Positions 17,825 to 26,100 of a DNA stretch of 64,000 nt are shown here, piece after piece. Under the pieces are notes generated by a model, which worked only from the letters and a program-made list of their open reading frames with translations, ran no database searches and was not told the origin of the DNA. Both the position numbers and the translations under genes were made by a program. The DNA lies in NCBI RefSeq assembly GCF_900155965.1, contig NZ_FTMG01000012.1, forward strand, positions 124,001 through 188,000, written 5' to 3'. Numbering within the stretch: position 1 is the first letter of the stretch; each line of letters starts with the position of its first letter. The stretch comes from Mucilaginibacter lappiensis. Lineage in GTDB: Bacteria; Bacteroidota; Bacteroidia; Sphingobacteriales; Sphingobacteriaceae.

Positions 17825-18436
17825 TCATTCAAGATGTCCGATTTGAGTTAGCTGATCGTTAATAGTTTGTAGTTTTTCGATAATGCCCGCCCAGTCTGCG
17901 CGTAGCTTTCTGACTCTCCGTGGAACTAGATAAAAATATACGAAAGCCATATATGCGAATAAACAAATATACGCAACACTTCCCCAAATTACACCCATTT
18001 TTATTGTGTATTCAATCATAAATAAAGCCACACCAACAGATAGGGTTATCAGGTACAACTTTACTACTTTGGTTTCAACAAGCTCCTGTTTCTTTTTGAT
18101 GGTCAATAGCTCTTTTAAATAGGCAAAACTATCAACCTCAGAATGACCTTTAAATAAACCTACTAATAAACCATTAGAAACCAGTAGATAAGCCACAAAG
18201 CCCATGATCGTGAGCAAGCCACCTATGCGTGTAGTAATCGTTGTCGGATAATAGCCTCCGAAAAGGAAAACTACATAATAAGTGGTTACGGCCACCAGCA
18301 AGCCATTTGTTAATAACAATTTATTCCTTGTCTTTTTTTTCAGCTGACGGGATTTTTTAATAACCTCCTTGATATCGGGTTTGGCCAAAACATCCTGTTG
18401 CTGCCAAAGCGCTTTAAAATCAATATTGCTGCTCAT
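17825..18436 (-). CDS. Membrane protein, probable partner/anti-sigma of the adjacent ECF factor
   Basis: 203 residues with a cytoplasmic N-terminus (MSSNIDFKALWQQQDVLAKPDIKEVIKKSRQL, read in parts) and four hydrophobic helices at about 37-56, 67-90, 122-140 and 146-168, followed by a basic amphipathic C-terminal helix. Its start overlaps the end of the ECF sigma gene by 17 bases, so the two are co-translated. This is the usual arrangement for a sigma factor and its membrane anti-sigma. No ZAS zinc motif is seen. The anti-sigma role is inferred from position only. Confidence 0.7.
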   Translation of the reverse strand: MSSNIDFKALWQQQDVLAKPDIKEVIKKSRQLKKKTRNKLLLTNGLLVAVTTYYVVFLFGGYYPTTITTRIGGLLTIMGFVAYLLVSNGLLVGLFKGHSEVDSFAYLKELLTIKKKQELVETKVVKLYLITLSVGVALFMIEYTIKMGVIWGSVAYICLFAYMAFVYFYLVPRRVRKLRADWAGIIEKLQTINDQLTQIGHLE

Positions 18437-18896
18437 ACTTTTTAAATTTTTGTGAGAGCTTTTCTTTTATGCGGTAAACCTTTACCCTGATGTTGGTTTC
18501 CGAAAGTCCTACTATGCAAGCTATTTCCGCCTGTTTAACATCCTCCAGTTCCAACGAAATAATAATACGGTCAATCTCGGGTAGCTCCGCAATACATTTG
18601 TAGAGCAGCTGCACCTGGCTATCATTGTCGGGTGGTGGTTTATCTTCCAGTTGAACCGGCATTTCGGCTTTAGGCATTTTGCTTTGCTTTTGCAACTGCC
18701 TTAAACAATGGTTGGAAGCTATACGGTATATCCAGGTTCCGACGGCCGACTCATGACGAAATTGCGATAACTTTTGCCATACCGTAATAAAGGTTTCCTG
18801 TGTAACATCCTGCGCCCAGTCATGATCATTCATATACCCCATGCACAGGCGGAATATTTTACTATAATAAGTATCGTATATTTCTTCGAATGACAT
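18420..18896 (-). CDS. ECF RNA polymerase sigma factor
   Basis: 158 residues. Region 2 (YYSKIFRLCMGYMNDHDWAQDVTQETFITVWQKL, read in parts) and region 4 (ELPEIDRIIISLELEDVKQAEIACIVGLSETNIRVKVYRIKEKL) are both complete, with only a short linker, as in sigma-70 family ECF factors. The intergenic gap upstream (18897-19070) is shared with a second, divergent ECF factor. It probably directs stress-regulon transcription; its activity is likely held by the downstream membrane protein. Confidence 0.93.
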   Translation of the reverse strand: MSFEEIYDTYYSKIFRLCMGYMNDHDWAQDVTQETFITVWQKLSQFRHESAVGTWIYRIASNHCLRQLQKQSKMPKAEMPVQLEDKPPPDNDSQVQLLYKCIAELPEIDRIIISLELEDVKQAEIACIVGLSETNIRVKVYRIKEKLSQKFKKYEQQY

Positions 18897-19070
18897 AATT
18901 TATGAAAAGGCCCCTTTGGTCAAACTTTATGCGTTGTTAGATACCAGGTTTATGAAAATGCTACACTTTTATAAAAGTATTACTGATACTTTGTAAAGTT
19001 TGTGCCACGCTTTTAAAAGTTTAAATAAGGTGGAGGAAATACGTTTATATTCGGGTCATGATAAATCAAT

Positions 19071-20312
19071 ATGGCCGCTGAGATCAATAAACAGGAATTA
19101 TTGCCTCACTTATTCCGTACGGAATACCGCAAAATAACGGCCGTGCTTTATAAGCACTTTGGCTTTGAACACCCAGAAATTGCCGAAGATATTGCCAGTG
19201 ACACATTTTTGACTGCGGCCGAAGTCTGGGGTCTTAAAGGCTTACCCGATAATCCAGTAGCCTGGTTATATACCGTGGCTCGCAACAAGGCAAAAGACCA
19301 TCTGAGGCGCAATAAATTATTTACGCAGAAAATAACCGGCAACCTGCAGGCGGCTTATGAAGGTACTGATGAACTGGTGATAGATCTGTCGGATGAGCAT
19401 ATCAGGGATAGCCAGCTGCAGTTGATGTTTGCTATTTGTCAGCCCATATTGCCTCCCGAAGCTCAGATTGGCCTGGCGCTCCGAATCCTTTGCGGTTTTG
19501 GTATCAACGAAATAGCGGATGCTTTTTTATCCAACAAAGAAAGTATCAACAAAAGACTGTTCAGGGCAAAGGAAAAACTGCGCGAGCAAAATGTGAGGAT
19601 CGAGTTTCCGCCGCCGACCCAAATCAGTACCAGGATACAACCGGTTTTAACCACACTGTACCTATTATTTAACGAAGGATATTATTCCAGTAGTAAAGAC
19701 ACCACCCTGCGTAAAGACCTTTGTTTGGAAGCCTTGCGCCTGGCCGTTTTATTAACCGAAAATAAAGACACTAATTTGCCTGATACCAATGCGCTTATTG
19801 CCCTGATGTGTTTTCATGCTTCGCGTTTTGAAGCCCGAACCGATGAACACGGCGAAATGATACGTTATGATGAGCAGGATACCAGCCTATGGAATGCCGA
19901 GCTTATAGCAAAAGGGAATGATTATTTGAACAGGGCCTCGCAGGGCGATCAATTAGGCAAATATCACCTGGAAGCAGGCATCGCTTACTGGCATACTATT
20001 AATGCTGATACTACTCAGAAGTGGGAAAATATTTTACAACTATATAATGGTTTGCTGCAAGTTGCCTACTCGCCCATTGCTGCGCTTAACCGCACCTATG
20101 CGCTTTATAAGGCGAGGGGAAAACAGGAGGCCATAACCGAGGCCGAAAAACTGCAGCTGAATGATAATCATTTATACCATGTTTTACTGGGACATTTATA
20201 TACAGGGGTTGACCAACAGAGGGCTATAAAACATTTGCAGACTGCACTGAAACAGGCAAAAACAACAACCGAAAAGAATCGCATACGAAAAGACCTGGAA
20301 AAATTAGAGTAG
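19071..20312 (+). CDS. ECF42-like RNA polymerase sigma factor with C-terminal TPR-like extension
   Basis: 413 residues, far longer than a plain ECF factor. Region 2 (HPEIAEDIASDTFLTAAEVW, DNPVAWLYTVARNKAKDHLRR) and region 4 (LRILCGFGINEIADAFLSNKESINKRLFRAKEKLRE) occupy about residues 1-170. The remaining ~240 residues resemble DUF6596: LYLLFNEGYYSSS, the LCLEALRLAVLL block, and helical pairs ending in NRTYALYKARGKQEAITEAEKL. This layout is the ECF42 group, where the extension is needed for activity and an anti-sigma factor is usually absent. A YCII/DGPF partner gene, common with ECF42, is not seen here. Confidence 0.9.
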   Translation: MAAEINKQELLPHLFRTEYRKITAVLYKHFGFEHPEIAEDIASDTFLTAAEVWGLKGLPDNPVAWLYTVARNKAKDHLRRNKLFTQKITGNLQAAYEGTDELVIDLSDEHIRDSQLQLMFAICQPILPPEAQIGLALRILCGFGINEIADAFLSNKESINKRLFRAKEKLREQNVRIEFPPPTQISTRIQPVLTTLYLLFNEGYYSSSKDTTLRKDLCLEALRLAVLLTENKDTNLPDTNALIALMCFHASRFEARTDEHGEMIRYDEQDTSLWNAELIAKGNDYLNRASQGDQLGKYHLEAGIAYWHTINADTTQKWENILQLYNGLLQVAYSPIAALNRTYALYKARGKQEAITEAEKLQLNDNHLYHVLLGHLYTGVDQQRAIKHLQTALKQAKTTTEKNRIRKDLEKLE

Positions 20313-20320
20313 TTTTTAAA

Positions 20321-20434
20321 AAGAATCAAGATATTAGAGTCAAGAATCAAGAGCTGATTGAAATACGAGCGGTGGTGTGATAATTGACTTTTGGTTTTAA
20401 TCTTGATTCCTGACTCTTATTATCTTGACTCTCC
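20321..20434. repeat. Word-based inverted repeat (theme GAATCAAGA / TCTTGATTC)
   Basis: The left arm (20321-20355) repeats GAATCAAGA and GAGTCAAGAATCAAGAG. The right arm (20395-20434) is its approximate reverse complement (TCTTGATTCCTGACTC, TCTTGACTC). It fills the gap between the ECF42 gene and the TfoX-like gene. The same word theme recurs at 54347-54440. Confidence 0.75.
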
Positions 20435-20437
20435 ATT

Positions 20438-20785
20438 ATGGCATATGACGAATTATTAGCTAACCGGGTACGGGAGGCCCTGAGCGAACAAGACCAGGTA
20501 GATGAAGTAAAGATGTTTCAGGGTTTGTGCTTTATGGTTAATGATAAAATGTGTGTTTGTATACGGAATCAGGATATGCTATGCCGGATAGGTAACGAAC
20601 AGGCTGTTGTTGCATTGGAAAACGATAATTGCCGCCAGATGGTTCATGGGAGCCGGGTGATGAAAGACTTTGTTTTTGTGGAGGCAGAAAATCTGCGCTC
20701 AACAAAAGATTTTGACCATTGGATAAGTCTTTGCCTGCAGTTTAATAAGGTCGCTAAGGCATCCAAAAAGAAGAAAAATAGTTAA
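20438..20785 (+). CDS. TfoX N-terminal-domain protein
   Basis: 115 residues matching the stand-alone TfoX/Sxy N-terminal domain: MAYDELLANRVREAL, then MFQGLCFMVNDKMCVCI (usually M-F-G-G), a strand with LCRIGNE, and MVHGSRVMKDFVFVEAENL, ending in a Lys-rich tail (KASKKKKNS). In gamma-proteobacteria TfoX drives competence. Short TfoX_N proteins in Bacteroidota are often next to ECF sigma genes and have no proven role. It lies 125 bp downstream of the ECF42-like gene on the same strand. Confidence 0.87.
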   Translation: MAYDELLANRVREALSEQDQVDEVKMFQGLCFMVNDKMCVCIRNQDMLCRIGNEQAVVALENDNCRQMVHGSRVMKDFVFVEAENLRSTKDFDHWISLCLQFNKVAKASKKKKNS

Positions 20786-20918
20786 AATATCCCTTCATAA
20801 CTGTTTTTTTAACAATTATATCGTATTGATAATAATTTTTTCCTACTTTACTTCATCGATCGGCATCTACCTTTTTTAGAATTTTTTTGGAATTTCTTTT
20901 ATTTATGCTTATATCGAA

Positions 20919-20950
20919 TGTAATTCTATATTTGTTTTTTATTGTAATTC
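20919..20950 (+). promoter_or_regulatory. TAnnTTTG-type -7 box flanked by two TGTAATTC repeats
   Basis: TATATTTG (20927-20934) matches the Bacteroidota -7 consensus TAnnTTTG, 28 bases before the Nudix-regulator ATG. TGTAATTC occurs twice in direct orientation, at 20919-20926 (abutting the box) and 20943-20950 (just after the expected start site). This is the geometry of an autoregulatory operator. No clear -33 TTG at ideal spacing was found. Confidence 0.45.
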
Positions 20951-20962
20951 GGATTATATAAG

Positions 20963-21664
20963 ATGCTAAAATACTCTAAACAGACCAGGCTATTACTGGC
21001 TGTTGACTGCATTATTTTTGGATTTGACGGAGAGGTTTTAAAACTATTACTGATCAAAAGAGGATTTCAGCCCGAGAAGGGAAACTGGAGCCTGATGGGT
21101 GGTTTTGTGCAGGGTAATGAAAGTATTGACCAGGCAGCTAACCGTATCCTCAAACAATTAACAGGACTGGAAGGGGTGTACCTGGAGCAGCTATATACCT
21201 TTGGCGAACCAAACCGGGATCCGATGGAACGTACCGTTTCCGTAGCTTATTTCGCACTTATAGATATTCAAAAGTATCAAACCCAGATCAGTTCTGATTA
21301 TCATGCCGAATGGTTTCAGTTAAAACGGACGCCCAAACTCATATTTGATCAGCAGGAAATGTTGGAGCAGGCCAAAAAGCGTATCCGTTATAAAGCGGCC
21401 ATGCACCCGATATTGTTTGAGCTTCTGCCTACCAAATTTACCATTCCTCAGCTGCAAACACTTTATGAATGTGTTTTTAATACCACTATTGATAAGCGTA
21501 ATTTTAGCAAAAGAGTGCTGGCAACCGGCCTACTTATTAAACTGGCCGATAAAGATAAAGCAGGCTCAAAAAGAGGTGCGTATTACTATCAACTCAACAT
21601 GCAGAATTACTACGCCAAATTCCAGGCTTTCATGAACTTTATCCCCAATCCGGATACGGTTTAA
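20963..21664 (+). CDS. Nudix-fold transcription regulator (NrtR/AraR-like)
   Basis: 233 residues: an N-terminal Nudix domain (residues about 8-145; LLAVDCIIFGFDGEVLKLLLIKRG, WSLMGGFVQGNES) and a C-terminal winged helix (about 155-225; FTIPQLQTLYECVFNTTIDKRNFSKRVL, with GAYYYQLN). The Nudix box is broken: where catalytic enzymes have R-E-x-x-E-E, this protein reads NRILKQLTG, so hydrolase activity is unlikely. That pattern fits Nudix-derived repressors that sense sugars or nucleotides. Paired TGTAATTC motifs around its -7 box suggest autoregulation. No catabolic gene is adjacent, so its regulon must lie elsewhere. Confidence 0.88.
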   Translation: MLKYSKQTRLLLAVDCIIFGFDGEVLKLLLIKRGFQPEKGNWSLMGGFVQGNESIDQAANRILKQLTGLEGVYLEQLYTFGEPNRDPMERTVSVAYFALIDIQKYQTQISSDYHAEWFQLKRTPKLIFDQQEMLEQAKKRIRYKAAMHPILFELLPTKFTIPQLQTLYECVFNTTIDKRNFSKRVLATGLLIKLADKDKAGSKRGAYYYQLNMQNYYAKFQAFMNFIPNPDTV

Positions 21665-21971
21665 TTTGCACACTTCTTAAATTTTTTTAATTAGACAGTG
21701 CTCTTTTTAATAAATAAATAAAAGTGATTTTAACAATCATTCTCTAAAAACGTTATTTGACGTGAAGTGGGTTTAATCTAAACTCCATGGCATTTCGAAC
21801 GAGGTACGAGGAGAAATCTTTTACGATTCGCATTGAGAACCTTGCATCACGCAGAAGATTTCTCCGCACCCTACAGCTTTATCCATCGCCGTTTGTCGAA
21901 ACGACATGGGGGTTTTATTATATAGAGCTCTCGTAACTTAATTAATGGCAGTCTTTCAGGTAATCAGATAA
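21665..21971. other. Gene-free gap holding a dispersed repeat (family C)
   Basis: About 307 bases with no convincing gene. From 21787 to about 21911 it holds a degenerate palindromic repeat. The left half includes ATTTCGAACGAGGTACGAGG and AGAAATCTT; the right half includes AGATTTCTCC and TTTGTCGAAACGACATGG. This resembles the widespread GTCATTTCGA-type Bacteroidota intergenic repeat. Confidence 0.6.
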
Positions 21972-23180
21972 TTAATCATCGTCCGAGCCACCTTCGGCTT
22001 TTGATTCCAGGTAGAATGCTCCTTTTAGAGCTGCTTTAGCATTGGCTGGTAAACTGGTCATGGGTTTAATTTCAATATAACCCAATTCCATTACGCCGGT
22101 TGCAACCTCCGCCTTTTTAAAAGCGAAGCTTGTTTTGTTTGGTCCGGCTTCTTCACTGGCCACTATATAAATATATTGCCGGCCACCCGAACGAATCACT
22201 GCCTCAACGGGAACAGCCGGTACGGGGTGGCTACCTACGCTGATGAGGGCGGTAACATACATTCCCGGAATAAGGTTTTTATGCTGCCGGTTATCAATCT
22301 CGGCATGAACAATAACACCCTTGCTTTCGTTTTCAAAAGATTTATTGATGCCATTGATTTTACCGGTGATCATCATGTCGCCCTGATTGGTGAGCTGAAA
22401 GTTTACTTTTTGACCGAGCTTTACCTGCATCAGATCTTTTTCAAATACGGTAAGATCACAATGGATCTTGGAGTTATCCACTACTTCCATAATGGATGTA
22501 CCTGGTTGTACAAACGCACCTGTATTAGCCGATATTTTTCCAACGGTTCCGGTAATGGGTGAAACTACCGGAAAACCGGAAACAATATTGCCGTTGTTGA
22601 TGCGGCCCGGGGTAATGTTTAACTGCCTGAGCTGACTTTCAAAGGCCTTGATCCGTGAAAACTCCGCGTTATAAGTAGCTTGTGCCGATTGAAATGATTT
22701 GCCCGTTCCGGCACCGGCATCCTGTAACTGGCGCTGCCGGTTAAACTCTGCCTGCACATAAGTAAAGTTGCTTTTTGCAGCCAGGTAGTCCTGCTGTATT
22801 TTGATAAGATCCTGGTTGCTGATGGTCGCTAACACTTGCCCCCGTTTAACCTGCTGTCCTTCGAGTACGCTGATACGACTGATCACCCCACCCGAAAGGA
22901 TGCTTACATCTGCCCGGTTTTGTGGCGGAACGGCTAGTTGTCCGTTGGCTTTGATCACCGCATCGAGGTTCTTTTGAGCGATAGGGCCTATTTCAATTCC
23001 CACGTTTTTCATTTGTGCTTCTGTAAGCGTAATGTCATCCGGTTTAGTGCTTCTTACATTGGTCAACACTTGTGGGCTGTCATTTTCTTTTTTTGGCGAA
23101 CCGCCCGAACAGGCAGCCAGCGTACCAACACTAATGATAATCAGTGCCGGTATAATGTATTTATATTTTTGAATCTGCAT
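21972..23180 (-). CDS. RND efflux periplasmic adaptor (CusB/CzcB-type lipoprotein)
   Basis: 402 residues. The N-terminal lipobox LAAC gives a lipidated C24, anchoring the protein in the periplasm. The membrane-fusion fold follows: a barrel-sandwich strand (ADVSILSGGVISRISVLEGQQVKRGQVLATI), a coiled-coil hairpin (YLAAKSNFTYVQAEFNRQRQLQ ... RIKAFESQLRQL), the second half-motif (VVSPITGTVGKISANTGAFVQPG), a beta-barrel and a membrane-proximal domain. It links the inner-membrane pump to the outer-membrane channel. It lies one base from the pump gene and is its downstream partner. There is no Met-rich N-terminal copper site, which fits a Zn/Co/Ni/Cd rather than Cu system. Confidence 0.93.
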   Translation of the reverse strand: MQIQKYKYIIPALIIISVGTLAACSGGSPKKENDSPQVLTNVRSTKPDDITLTEAQMKNVGIEIGPIAQKNLDAVIKANGQLAVPPQNRADVSILSGGVISRISVLEGQQVKRGQVLATISNQDLIKIQQDYLAAKSNFTYVQAEFNRQRQLQDAGAGTGKSFQSAQATYNAEFSRIKAFESQLRQLNITPGRINNGNIVSGFPVVSPITGTVGKISANTGAFVQPGTSIMEVVDNSKIHCDLTVFEKDLMQVKLGQKVNFQLTNQGDMMITGKINGINKSFENESKGVIVHAEIDNRQHKNLIPGMYVTALISVGSHPVPAVPVEAVIRSGGRQYIYIVASEEAGPNKTSFAFKKAEVATGVMELGYIEIKPMTSLPANAKAALKGAFYLESKAEGGSDDD

Positions 23181-23181
23181 T

Positions 23182-26100
23182 TTATTTTCCTTTGATATAT
23201 TGAATTTGTATGGCCGATTGATTTAAGCGGCTTACCGCCTCGAGGTAGGCAAGCCTGGTTTGTACCGCTGCTGATGTATTCTGGATGTATTCGATATAAC
23301 CTATCTCGCCCAAATTGAAGGATACCTGTGCTATTCTTAGCTGTTCATCAGCTTGCTTTAATCCGCCCGAGGTATAATATTCCACCGCTTGCCTGAATTT
23401 TTGATATTGCTGTAACTCCTGCTCATATTGGATGCGGAGCTGTTGGCGGGTTTGCTGATAATTGATCTCGGCTACCTGTGAAGCTAATTTTTCTGAGCGG
23501 ATACGCGCTGTGTACGCCTTGCTAAAAACAGGTACGGAAATGCCTACCTGGAAACCACCAATGCGCGTACCCGGCGAGTAACTCCGGTTGATGTTGGCTG
23601 GATTAAACCCGGCAATGAGTAGCTGTTGATTATAACCCAAGGTAAAATCGGGTAGGAGCCTTGATTTTTCAACGGCCACTTTTGCCCTGGCTACTTCCAC
23701 CTGCTGAAGCCCCAGGCCTACCTGTGGATTCTCGGCTACATTGGCCGTATCAGAGCGAAGATCAAGCCATATGGGTAAAGTGCTTTCGCTCACGTTTGCT
23801 GGTTTATCCATATTCAACAATTGCTGCAATGCCAGCTCATTACTGCGCAGATCGGCTTGTGTGCTTATCCGGAGAGCCTGAATTTCCTGGTATTTATTAC
23901 GGGCGCTGATTACTTCCAGTGCAGATGTTTCTCCCGTTTTACGCCTGATTTCGGCCTTTTTTACAAAGCCGGAGTAAATGCTATCCTGGTGGTCCAATAC
24001 TCGTAGCATTTCGCGGTTCAGGAGGTATGCATACCACGCGTTGCGTACCTGCCTAATGATATCGGACCTCGTCACGGCGCCCGAGCTTTCAGCCAACCGG
24101 GTTTGCTGATCTAGCAATTTTCGTTGATTCTTATAAAGTCCGGGCCAGGCAATGTTTTGAGTTATAGCGATGCTGTTATCAATATTACCGCCGCTGGTAG
24201 GGTCCTGGGTAAGCAGAAGCTCAGTCTTGGGCAAATCAACAGACGATTTTTGTAAAGCCCTGGCCTGATCAACCGATAATCCGGCAGATCGCACCTTCAG
24301 GTTCTGACTTAATGCTTGGGCTATCGCACTATCCAAAGTTAATGGAGGATTGCTTTGCGCATTGGCCTTAGGAGCACCAGCTATAGTCAGTATGCCGATA
24401 ATCAGGATGGCTATTACCGCTTTGGGCAATTTTATTTTGCTTACCTCTTTGCGGTTAAAAAGCAAGTACAGGCAAGGCAAAACAAACAGGGTTAAAAAAG
24501 TGGCAGTGACCAGTCCTCCTATGACTACGGTAGCCAGCGGCTTTTGCACTTCGGCACCGGCGCTTGACGATAGAGCCATGGGCAGGAAACCAAGCGAAGC
24601 CACAGAGGCAGTCATGAGTACGGGGCGTAATCTTGTTTTGGTACCTTCCAGTACGCGGTCATAAATATTGCCCATGCCCTCTTCTTTCAGCTGGTTGAAA
24701 TAGCCGATGAGCACAATGCCGTTAAGTACCGCAACCCCAAACAGGGCAATAAAACCAACCCCTGCCGAAATACTAAAAGGCATACCGCGTAGCAATAAAG
24801 CCGCTATACCACCCATAGAGGCTAATGGTACCGCCGTAAAAATGAGCAAACTTTCCTTAACTGAACGGAAGGTGACATACAGCAATACCAGGATAAACAA
24901 CAAGGCTGCGGGCACGGCAATAGCCAACCGACTTTTTGCTGCCTGCAGGTTTTGAAACTGCCCGCCATAAGTCATGTAATAGCCACCGGGTAGTTTTATG
25001 CGGTCAGCCAGTTTGTTTTGTATCTCAGTTACGGTTGACTCTACATCGCGGCCCTCTACGTTGAAACCTACATAGATACGGCGCTTGCCATCTTCACGGG
25101 ATATTTGCGCCGGTGCATCTTTGATGCTGATATCAGCTACCTGATTCAAGGGTACTTTATTGCCCGATGGGAGTGGGATCAGCAGGTTTTCAACATTGGC
25201 AATGTTTTCACGAAGGTTGCGGTCCATACGTACCACCATATCAAAGCGTTTCTCTCCTTCAAATACCACACCTGCCACATTACCGGCAAAGGCTGTTTTT
25301 AGTATCACATTTACATCGCTGATATTTAATCCATACTGGGCCATCCTGTCGCGGTTATAGGATACCTGTATCTGCGGCAAGCCGATCACCTTTTCGATAT
25401 AAGGCTGACTTACACCTTTTACTGTTGATATCTCCTTTGCAATTTTGGCGGCTTCATCGGCCAGCACGTCAAGATCCTCACCATATATTTTGATGGCTAC
25501 ATCCTGCCTGATGCCGGTCATCAGCTCATTAAAACGCATTTGCATGGGCTGCGAAATAGAGGCGTGGATGCCGGGGATCTCCTCCAGCACGGCCTCCATT
25601 TTTGAGGTCATTTCCTGGCGGGTTGCTGCTGTTTTCCAATCAGCTTTGGGCTTCATGGCCAGCATCATATCTCCTCGTTCAATAGGCATAGGGTCTGTCG
25701 GGATCTCGGAACTGCCGATACGGGTAACCGCCTGTTTGATCTCCGGAAAGCGATCCTTTAATAATTTCTCCGCTTTGCCGAAGGTTTTAACCACCTCAGA
25801 AAGGGAAGTGCCCTGCATCATAGATATCTCTACGGTGAGGTCGCCCTCTTCCAGTGTAGGGATAAACTCGCCGCCCATGCGGCTGAATGTCCATATCGAT
25901 AAGCCAAATAGTATAAAAACCACCGCCACGGTAATCATTTTTACTTTTAACACGGCCACAAGTGCATACTGATAAATCCGCTGTAAGAAATTGATGATAC
26001 GATCGGAAATATTGGTTTTATGTACTGTCTTTTTGCTCAGGAACAGGGCGCTGGCCATCGGCACGTAAGTGAGCGATAGGATAAATGCGCCCAAAATGGC

